This document shows positions 56,292 through 64,000 of a DNA stretch of 64,000 nt, piece by piece; the stretch's first letter is position 1; each line of letters begins with the position of its first letter. The DNA comes from Plazaster borealis. Lineage: Eukaryota; Echinodermata; Asteroidea; Forcipulatida; Labidiasteridae. Below the pieces are notes generated by a model, which saw nothing but the letters and a program-made list of their open reading frames with translations, had not been told where the DNA came from and searched no databases. The stretch covers positions 5,085,501-5,149,500 of the forward strand of contig CM037473.1 of assembly GCA_021014325.1 (NCBI GenBank). The letters run 5' to 3'. Position numbers and translations under genes: made by a program.

Positions 56292-56371
56292 GTTTGTTCT
56301 TGCTTTCTTGTTATAAAATTAATCTGATGGTTGTTTGTAATGAAGCCATATGGGAATCCTTTGGGTATCCC

Positions 56372-56550
56372 TTGGTCCAATTTCATAGAGCTGCTTAAGC
56401 ACAAAAAGAAGCTAACAATTTTGGTTACCAGAAATAGGTTACCAGCCAAAATACCATTTCACATTGTATCATTTGTGAATGGTTTCCTGCTAAATTGCAC
56501 TGAGCAGAAATTTGTTAGGCAATAGTTTTGCTATATGAAATTGGCCCCAG
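56372..56550. mobile_element. family B copy
   Basis: GGTCCAATTTCATAGAGCTG to TATATGAAATTGGCCCC, with TAGGTTACCAGCCAAAATAC. Lies 80 bp after the weak donor of the TPR exon ending at 56291. Confidence 0.7.
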
Positions 56551-57484
56551 ATGGCAGCAGACTTACATGTACTGGGTGTTCCTGGAAATGTGCGCATACT
56601 CAGAATCACGTAAAGGATGGAAAATAATTACTTGGCATGTCTGCTGCCATCTAGTGTCTCAAAGTCTGCCATCCGAATTAATGCAGATTCGGCAGTGGCT
56701 ACGACCGGAACACCCTATTCTACCACATTGTCATTACAGCCAATGGCCATAGCCGTAGCCAAAGCCGCATGATTCGGATGCGGCTTTATAATCCGGGTGC
56801 ATCCTGACTGCCTATAAATAGTGCAATGGACTCCTGTATTCCCTACGAGAAAGGCTATTCATATGTTAGTCAGTATTTTATACTAAAATCACATTCACGG
56901 AGACTAGACTTTAATCAGAGGGCTAACTGGTGAAATTGTGCACCACAGTGGCGCGTGGGGGCACATGCCCAAAATTGATTACAAAAGTCCCCCGCCCCCA
57001 TATAAAAAAAAAAATCCAATTGATAAATTGATGAACGATACATACATTTAATGTTTTTGCAAAGAGAGAGCTCGAATTTGATACATTTTCCAGAACACAA
57101 TGTGACAGTTTCACAAGTGAAGAAAACTCATTTATAAGGGTTCCTAAACGGCCCTTTCAAAACTAGATGCACATCCTATAAAGAAAGACCAAATCCCATT
57201 GACAGGCGGCATGCAGGGAGTCATTACCAAATGAACTGGAGCCATTTAAGGCAACCCTGCTACACAAATAACCCGTTAATGTTGAAACTGCTCCCCGGAG
57301 GGTCAGAGAATGGGATCATAGTGGCTCCACAACCAAGAGAATCACCCAACCACAACCCCCACTTCACTCTCTCAGAAGCACAGAGGGGTGGCTTCAACCC
57401 TGCCTGCTTGTGCAGTGCACTCAATCACACTGACAGTATTGGGTCATGTACTTGTACATGTACATGTACATGTACATGACATAC
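56551..57484 (+). other. intron, unrecognised
   Basis: No feature besides a TGTACATG-rich microsatellite at 57446-57478 ((GTACAT)n) that marks the border to the next family B element. Confidence 0.45.
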
Positions 57485-57680
57485 CTGGGCCCAATTTCAT
57501 AGAGCTGCTTAAGCAGAAAATATTGCGTAACAATTTTCAGCTAAACAGAAATGAGCAGGATACCAGTCATAAATTGTACACGTGACATGGTAGGTTGGCT
57601 GGTAACCTTATTCTGGTAAGCAAAATTTTGTTGCGCTTAGCAACTTTTTCTGCTTAAGCAGCTCTATGAAAGTGGGCCTA
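57485..57680. mobile_element. family B, best-preserved copy
   Basis: CTGGGCCCAATTTCATAGAG...CTGCTTAAGC to GCTTAAGCAGCTCTATGAAA-GTGGGCC. The two halves pair along most of the 195 bp. Confidence 0.8.
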
Positions 57681-57933
57681 GTGCCATTCAGTCGCCTGAT
57701 GAGGTCAAGAGCACACTAGTCAAAATTTGGAGAACAAGTGGTCCTGTGCTCCAAAGAAGGACATAACAAAGTTTTACCATCTCAACTCCTTAGGAGTATG
57801 CAGCACCGGCAGCCAAATGGGCACACAGGTTGCTACTCATTCACATCAACAATCTTTACCCTCACAGGTACCCCGTTTACTCCTGGGTGATAAGAAGCGA
57901 GAAATCATAAGAATTGGATCAGATTCAAAGAAA

Positions 57934-58085
57934 ACATAAAGTAAAACGATTTAAGTTTCTCCCGATTGCACACTGCACGGCAGTGCTGTTAAAAAACGAA
58001 TGTAAATATAAAGTAAAAAAAAACATTCTGAGGACCTTGTTTCAATTCATATTGCTTCCTGGTCGAACTTGCAAAATTTGGAGAA
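57934..58085 (+). mobile_element. family D fragment
   Basis: GAAAACATAAAGTAAAACGA, ATTGCACACTGCACGGCAGT and GAGGACCTTGTTTCAATTCA; no terminus. Confidence 0.55.
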
Positions 58086-58537
58086 CAAGTGGTCGTTTTA
58101 GCAGAAAAAGCAATTAGTGTGCCAAAATTGTATTCAAGAAAACGGAGTGTGAAAGTTCGGTCGGTTTTCTATTATGCATAAGTCATTATAGGAACTGGTT
58201 AAATTCTGCATGGCAGTGGGAAAACATGTTGTTGGGGTAAATCTAACAACAAAAATGTAATAGTAATGACATATTTGTTATATCAGGAGCCATTTTATTC
58301 CTTACGCCCTTTTTCCAGGCACACTACGAAATCAACCGGTTCTTTTCTGGAGCCAACCCTTCTTCCTAGAAGAGATAAATACATGTACATTAGGACTTTC
58401 CCTGAAAGACTTTTTCACACCTTTTTCCACTACAGAGCCAATTCCCAGCAAATAAAACCCCAGGAAATTTTAACCCCACCCCCACTCCCATGTAAGTTTT
58501 ACACTTGATGTTATTCCTGGGGAAATTAGATCAGATC

Positions 58538-58712
58538 AAAGAAAACATAAAATAAAACCTTTTAAAGTTCTGCAGATTGCACAGCAGTGTTGTTAAAAAC
58601 CAAACATAAACATAAAGAAAAAAAACCTTCCAAGGACCTTGTTTCAATTCACCTTGCAAAATTTGGGTCCATAATGCCCTACAGTTTTGAAATAATCCTG
58701 GGGAGAACCCTG
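58538..58712 (+). mobile_element. family D, right half
   Basis: GATTGCACAGCAGTGTTGTT, AAGGACCTTGTTTCAATTCA and CCTGGGGAGAACCCTG. The left terminus is lost. Confidence 0.65.
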
Positions 58713-58756
58713 AGTTCGATTGCAGTAATAGCCTGCATGTCAGCTAACCTCATTGG

Positions 58757-59245
58757 CAGTACTTAAGCAGCACACAACAAACAGAGTCCAGCATTCTCCT
58801 GAAGATGATCAGAGTAAACTGATCGAAATGTTGAGTTGTAAAACCCCACCCTGGTTCTCTCCATGCACAAGCTAGCGTATCGGGCCGATACATGCGATTT
58901 GCATGCCGATACATGCAAATTTCAGCCGATACGCACAAAAATAAATAAATAAATAAATATAGGGCCTACTGTTTTCAATTTTTTCCCCACAAAAATCATC
59001 AACAGAAAACCATATATTGAATGCTCGAGATTGCACAGTAGGGCTTTTAAAACCAAGATAAACACCAAGTAGAAAACATTCCGAAGGCCTTGTTTGAATT
59101 TAGCGTGCTTCGACCAAACACCCAAAAATTTGGGTCCAGAATGACCCACAGTTTTGAAAAAACCTGGGGAGAACCCTGTTTTCAGAACCACCACAACCCA
59201 TAAGAGAGAGTTTTATGTACACGGTGTCTCCGCAAACCTTACTAG
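58757..59245 (+). repeat. repeat Q copy split by family D
   Basis: 58757-58852 and 59179-59245 align to the continuous copy at 7036-7215. The break falls at GGTTCT, which also matches the end of the inserted element. Confidence 0.7.
58853..59178 (+). mobile_element. family D, nested full-length copy
   Basis: GGTTCTCTCCATGCACAAGC-TAGCGTATC to CCTGGGGAGAACCCTG. Interior: GCCGATACGCACAAAAATAA and GCTTTTAAAACCAAGATAAA. Confidence 0.75.
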
Positions 59246-60162
59246 ATTCAGAGTAACTAAATACAAATTGTAAAACCGGTCAGTGCAGTCAATCACAAAG
59301 AGTAACGCTTGTCCAACAACCTTAAAAAAAAAAACACCATCAGCCTACTCGCTACTCAGTACCCACCTCATCAATCATTGTAATTACCAATCTAAGCTGT
59401 CAAGTATCAATATGGGAAGCGTAATATTTTATTATGGGGGGGGAGGGGCGGTTGACTCTGCCTGGTATCCATCAATCTTCACATTGTTTGGCTGGGCAGT
59501 GACCGGTCATCATTGGCCTCAATACAAAGTAGTTTAGGGTTGAATCCAAGGGGGTTCGGATGTCATCATCAACTCAGATTGACCTAATTGGAAAAATGTA
59601 CAATGCAAAGTATTGAAGTCGAGGGTTTGCATAATGTCTTCAGGTTATATGTCCATGTCATTTTCCATTTGTTTATTGAAATACATTTTTGTATTATTCT
59701 ACAATATTCAGGAAGTTCTTTTTCCCCCTTTTTTATCTTAATTTTTATTTTATTTTTGCATTTTGCTGCTATCAGGCATGATATTCTTCCTCTGATTTCC
59801 AGATGTTTATAACCTCAGACGAACAGTTAGCATTGTTTATCTAGTGAGGTTTGCGGAGACACCATGCTCAAAATTTCAACTGAAAAATTCAACCTTGCTG
59901 CTTTGCAAAATATGTACAAACTGAAATGATTGGGGTCATGTGGCGGGCGCTGTAAGACGACTAAAAACTTGTCAACCTTTTCCCATGATGCACCGCAAAG
60001 GAGGCCTCTCCTGGGCAGACTGTAGAGGGCGCAATGTATTACAAGTTGCCGATGTTGCTCTTTAATCGTCTTCTTTAATTGGCCACGGTATCATAAAGAA
60101 ATCAAAGTGCAGTAATATTTCTCCATCTTAAATCTGACTTCACACTCTGCTTTCCTGTCCAG
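59246..60162 (+). other. intron before the last visible exon
   Basis: Mostly unrecognised. A CAGGCATGATATTCTTCCTC at 59775 is one family G terminus. It ends in the acceptor at 60162. Confidence 0.45.
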
Positions 60163-60321
60163 GTGATCAAATCGGTGAATGCAGAGCGCACGGTAACCTC
60201 GGAGCAGCGTTCTTCTCTAAGAGTAACTACAAGGAAGCGTTGACCCACCATCGATTCCAGCTCGTCCTCGCCATGAAGCAGAAGGATAGGAACACTGCGG
60301 CTGCTGCACTCAGTAGCTTAG
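60163..60321 (+). CDS. TTC28: TTC28-like exon: second long-array TPR and start of third
   Basis: The acceptor CTTTCCTGTCCAG ends at 60162 and the donor is TTAG|GTAAAT at 60321/60322. The exon is 159 bp (53 codons), phase 1 at both ends. It encodes GDQIGECRAHGNLGAAFFSK, SNYKEALTHHRFQLVLAMKQ and KDRNTAAAALSSLG. The GECRAHGNLG and YKEALTHH elements are typical of the repeated TPR unit in TTC28 and of the related GPSM/LGN-like TPRs. The reading frame stays open at the donor, so the array continues in exons beyond position 64000; none of them is visible in the remaining 3.7 kb. Confidence 0.95.
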
Positions 60322-60409
60322 GTAAATATCTCCCTCCCCCCCTGTCATAAATAGACTTCATTCTCGTAAGAGCAAGGCAACTCTATCACTGGGAGTTTTA
60401 AATTTCTAC

Positions 60410-60495
60410 TGTGAACATTTCAAGGGGCACCAAGGCAATGACCAGGGGCAATAGAGGCAATTGTCTCTGTTGCCTCAGTGAAGAATCGGGCCTGC
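60410..60495. repeat. dispersed repeat N, short copy
   Basis: CAAGGGGCACCAAGGCAATG then ACCAGGGGCAATAGAGGCAA, close to 855-980. Confidence 0.55.
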
Positions 60496-60625
60496 ATACC
60501 AGTGCACTGTGCCACATAAAACAATGCACTACGGCACCATATCTTTACGTTCATTCCACTCATATAACACATTTTTGTTGACATTTTTTTGTTTTGGGTT
60601 TTTTGTATCTTTGATTTCTGTGTTG

Positions 60626-61024
60626 TGTAGAAGGGCTTGAATTTTTGGGGGAAATCCACAAGGCTTTTGGCTCAAAACTTTTACTGAACCAGAAAATTTG
60701 TTACAAGACCAGAACCAAAATGAGGACAAAACCCAAATAACTACACAGTCTCACAATTAATTTTGTTTTATTTGAACAAGCACTGAGAGAAAATTTATAA
60801 TTCTCATTTGTCGTACGGGTGAAATTTTCATAATCAACAGAGTTGAAAGATACTTACGGGACTCAAAGTTAAAATTTGAATATTATTTCTAAAATTAAAG
60901 ATAAGGTGAGGTATTATTCTTCACAGACACAAGACCGCCGGACTTGTCTGGTCCTGAGTTTACTGGCCCGAGGCTAAAATCACTGGCCTCGGGCCTGTGG
61001 TCCAGTGTTAATTTCTAGCCCTGT
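60626..61024 (+). mobile_element. family C element
   Basis: GAAGGGCTTGAATTTTTGGG and GGAAATCCACAAGGC to ACAAGACCGCCGGACTTGTC, CACTGGCCTCGGGCCTGTGG, TTAATTTCTAGCCCTG. Same orientation and structure as 24983-25436. Confidence 0.75.
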
Positions 61025-61110
61025 GTAGTTTATTTGGAATTGAAATTGTTTCAGTATAAACTGCATTCATGCACTTCTCCATTACAAGAGTTTCCCATAT
61101 TTACCTCCAT

Positions 61111-61380
61111 TAAAGGCACTGGACACTTGGTAATTACTCAAAATAATTATTAGCATAAAACCTTACTTGGTAACGAGTAATGGGGAGCTGTTGATAGTAT
61201 AAAACATTGTAAGAAACGGCTACCTCTGAAGTAACGTAGTTTTCGAGAAAGAAGTAGTTTTCCACAAATTTGATTTCGAGACCTCAGAATTAGATTTTGA
61301 GGTCTCAAAATCAAGCATCTGAAAGCACACAACTTCGTGTGACAAGGGTGTTTTAAGTCTTTAAGTCTTTTTTTATGCAC
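61111..61380. mobile_element. family A, truncated copy 12 with a different central hairpin
   Basis: TTAA-AGGCACTGGACACTTGGTAA, followed by the usual TTACTTGGTAACGAG and AGTATAAAACATTGTAAGAA, then the hairpin TTTCGAGACCTCA / TGAGGTCTCAAAA in place of the ACTTCT palindrome, then GAAAGCACACAACTT and CAAGGGTGTTTT. The right end is lost. Confidence 0.7.
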
Positions 61381-61624
61381 AGTGGATCAGTTTAGATGAA
61401 AACACACACGGTACAGTACGGGTTAAATATTATCGCCCAATATGCAGTAATAGCTTCTCTTCACTATCCTACACACCCTATCCCCCTGGTCCTGAGTGTA
61501 TTCAATTCAAAGCCAAGCAGTGTTGAATTCCACCTCGGGTCACAATCACAATATTTACCGAGTGCATCCACCCCGACTGTTTTCACAGGATCCTCTAGTG
61601 GCATTCCACCATTTCCAGGTTGAG

Positions 61625-61710
61625 AAACCCCCCCCCCCCAAATTTAGAAACACAATATTTGCCAGTTGCAAGTTCTTTTCACATCTGGGATGTTGGGGGG
61701 GGGGGGGGGT
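61625..61710. repeat. C-run facing G-run
   Basis: A run of C at 61628-61639 and a run of G at 61695-61709, about 55 bp apart, could pair as a GC hairpin. Confidence 0.6.
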
Positions 61711-61817
61711 CATGGGGTGTTAAGAGTGGACTGGTTCAAACAGCTGCCTTAAGAGCTTCTTGGGGGTCATGTGAGGTCATTTGACAAGCATGTTCAGTGA
61801 TAGACTCAGGGTAGGGG

Positions 61818-62041
61818 CGGGGAAGTGTGCTGTTTCTGATGGTTTGTAGGGAAAGAATTTCAAACCTGTTGAAAGAAGGGGAATTACAAAAAAATGCTAG
61901 CTGGAATTTTAGAAATTATTAATTATAATAGGCAGAGAAGGGGATGGAAGTATGCTGTTTCTGATGGTTTGCAGGGAAAGAATTCAAACCTGTTGAAAGA
62001 AGGGATATTACGGGAAAATGCAAGCTGGAATTTCGGGAATA
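61818..62041. repeat. imperfect duplication, 2 x ~105 bp
   Basis: GTGCTGTTTCTGATGGTTTG...CAAACCTGTTGAAAGAAGGG...GCTAGCTGGAATTTT recurs at 61948 as TATGCTGTTTCTGATGGTTT...AAGCTGGAATTTC, separated by a short AT tract. Confidence 0.8.
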
Positions 62042-62160
62042 TAATAATAATAATAATAAGTATTTTTATTATTTGTAATGCGCGAAATCAATCTAAATAG
62101 ATGTTCAAGATGAAGAGAGATGATGACAATGGAAATCAATCAATCAAATCAAAAAGACTG
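62041..62160 (-). repeat. AAT microsatellite and retroposon tail, minus orientation
   Basis: (AAT)n at 62041-62060 followed by GTATTTTTATTATTTGTAAT-GCGCGAAATC and a short AATC tract at 62135-62150. Confidence 0.45.
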
Positions 62161-62407
62161 AAAAGTAATCAGATTTAACAACAGTTGGTAAATAGGCATG
62201 TACAGTGTACATGTACGAGCAAAGCAATTAGCAAACAGATAACTGAAGATGAACAAAGTTAATACAATAGAAACAACAGAATGCTTTCTTGAAAATATAT
62301 AAATGAAATATATCCACCACCAAACATGGTTTATAGCTGTGGACTTAAATAATAGTTCTGTTGTTAACAAATTTTGAAGCTAAAAAATGTCTTTAAAATA
62401 ATTGATT

Positions 62408-62515
62408 TAGGGCTGTACAGGGATGGTAAATTGCAGACTTACGGTCCAGTAAAAAATAAGAGACTACAAACCCTTGCAGTCATGTGGATTTCCCCTAGTT
62501 TTTCGAGCCCTGAGA
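62408..62515. mobile_element. family C remnant
   Basis: AGGGCTGTACAGGGATGG, ACTTACGGTCCAGTAAAAAA and TTTTTCGAGCCCTGAG; a short internally deleted copy. Confidence 0.5.
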
Positions 62516-63845
62516 ACTCGTTCTTTAAAAAAAAAGTTCTCACCAGTTGGACTGCAAATCGCTCTATCATTAATTCAAAAACACGAAAGCCTCTGAAGCT
62601 TGTTTGAAATGAATTTGGTCTTTGTATTAACCGACTTCATTTACACTCCCCCCCCCAAACAAAGTCATAAAAAAAGAAACCCACTTCTCAAAAATGCCAC
62701 AGGGTCCTCGTGCCATGATTAAGATGTTCAAAGAGCTGATCAGATTTCCTTAGTAGCAGGTTATCCTCTAGACTCCAAGAATACTTCCTAATGCACTCTG
62801 GATCCCATGGGGAGCTTACTTGCCTCAAATTACCCTCTCCTTTCTTTGTCTTGCGGTGTGGAGACTGTCCATGAATAGTAGAACGATTCAGTTTAAAAGC
62901 AATATCCCTCTTAAAAACAAAAAAATAGTGAGAATGTGATACTTCAGTAGATGTTTGTCAAGATGTTTTCCTTTTTGAGAGGGGTTTGTCGAGGGATTGT
63001 GAAGAAGTGTTGCGCTCTTGTTGCTTTCTTCTTTGTTTACGGATTGTGACGTGACGGAACGTGTTTTGTGACGGAACGTGTTTTTTTTGTTAGTTTCTGC
63101 AAAGATGTCTCAGCCTTCTAGTTTGTTGAACTTTTACATGTATTTTATAATAATAATAATTATTATTATTATTATATCTTTCTGGTATTGAAACCTAAGG
63201 CACTTTTTCAAAAATAGTCTCAGAAAATGTGAAAAATCTGAAAAAAATAAATTGAAAACTTAAATAATAATGCAAATCTAAACATTTATTAATTTACTAA
63301 GAATCGTAAAAAGTTAAAAAAGTAACACTTGAAGGAAATGAAAATTTAGATACAAGAAATTGAATAAAACTTTAAGAAAGTACAACCAAAAGTTTATTTA
63401 TTTATTTATTTATTTTTTTATTGTTATTTTATTTTTTTTTTTTTTTGGGGGGGGGGGGGTAATATCCACTTATTTGCTCAAAAAAGAAGAGCATTTGTTA
63501 AAAACTAGTAATATGTCCACAAGATGATTTGCAGTATTTTTATTTCAAACTGATCAGATAAAAAAGCTTAAAAAAAACGTGCTGGATGGAAAATCGGCAG
63601 AAATAAAGAGTCGCTCCAAGTAGTACTGTGATGAATCTGTTGATTGGTCAAAGACTGTAGGGGTTTAAAGCTTTGCATCAGACATTTAATAATTCCTATG
63701 AGTACACTTTGTACTTATCTCTTCTTTGCCTGGGTAATGGCTCTGAATCTAGATTCCCCCCCCCCATATCCATCACTTACTTCCTTCTAGATTGGTTTGC
63801 TAAGTAGTGTTTTCATAAGATTTCATAAATAAATTGGAAGGCTTA
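62516..63845. other. last intron segment, low complexity
   Basis: Contains GTGACGGAACGTGTTTT twice (63053 and 63070), an AAT/ATT palindromic microsatellite (63151-63178), a TTTA tract (63390-63445) and a G-run (63446-63459). No exon was supported. Confidence 0.5.
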
Positions 63846-64000
63846 ATAATAATAATGATAATAGTAGTGGCTTCTTATATAGCGCCCAAATCCGTCACTC
63901 AGTGACGCTCATGGCACTCCAGCATTCAGTATTTTTCGTGCAAGGTAATTGGGAGCTACGTTTTTGAAGTATGAGACCTTTTCCCTTTTTACATAGCACC
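63846..64000 (-). mobile_element. SINE S1, cut by window end
   Basis: On the minus strand it ends GGGCGCTATATAAGAAGCCA-CTACTATT(ATC/ATT)n and contains AGTGACGGATTTG and AGGTCTCATACTTCAAAAAC, matching the 3' half of 11136-11577. Confidence 0.75.

Larger units (their letters stand above)
10717..60321 (+). other. TTC28: TTC28-like gene, 5' part (five exons, incomplete at both ends)
   Basis: Five exons with consensus splice borders encode one continuous TPR protein. Intron phases seen are 0 (before and after the first exon) and 1 at every later junction. The order and wording of the TPR motifs follow vertebrate TTC28 (TPRBK) closely, including the junction segments KAYYRQGIALQCLGRH and KLDKSPFVIISVIGQELL. 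Human TTC28 is a roughly 2,500-residue protein with a long TPR array and a C-terminal CHAT-like region; it has been reported to bind Aurora B and act at the spindle midzone and midbody in cytokinesis. Here only about the first 306 codons of the conserved part are present. The 42-kb intron after the first visible exon is the dominant structural feature. Identity is recognised from memory of the family, not from a database search. Confidence 0.9.

Overview
This window is eukaryotic nuclear DNA from an animal. It is AT-rich, carries spliced exons with GT/AG borders, and is crowded with short tRNA-derived SINEs, tails of non-LTR retrotransposons and small inverted-repeat DNA elements. Frequent TACATGTA-type runs, the repeat families and the protein similarity together suggest a deuterostome invertebrate, most likely an echinoderm (a sea star is my best guess). 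That placement is inference; no species marker is visible.

One gene is recognisable: the 5' part of the orthologue of TTC28 (TPRBK), a giant tetratricopeptide-repeat protein, on the + strand. Five coding exons are supported: 10717-11055, 53410-53557, 54967-55113, 56166-56291 and 60163-60321. Together they give 306 codons plus one base and join without breaking the frame. The reading frame is open at the upstream edge of the first exon and continues past the last one, so the true start and most of the TPR array and C-terminal domain lie outside the window. The first intron seen is 42,354 bp; the next three are 1,409, 1,052 and 3,871 bp.

Layout: 1-10716 is upstream intron (or 5' flank) holding a LINE 3' end and many inverted-repeat elements and SINEs. 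10717-11055 is the first visible exon. 11056-53409 is the giant intron, with at least ten repeat families, several nested insertions, tandem arrays at 25.5-26.0, 46.2-47.2 and 52.7-52.9 kb, and a comparatively repeat-poor block at about 37.2-41.4 kb. 53410-60321 holds four clustered exons separated by repeat-bearing introns. 60322-64000 is the next intron, cut by the window edge.

The most interesting observations are: (1) two candidate unannotated exons inside the giant intron, both phase-compatible with the known exons: a possible alternative last exon at 13540-13713 followed by AATAAA, and a possible alternative first exon at 20496-20633; (2) a TTAA-flanked inverted-repeat family whose copies keep a perfect central palindrome although the central bases differ from copy to copy; (3) several clear transposon-in-transposon insertions that give relative ages. 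No rRNA, canonical functional tRNA, CRISPR array, operon or viral gene was seen.
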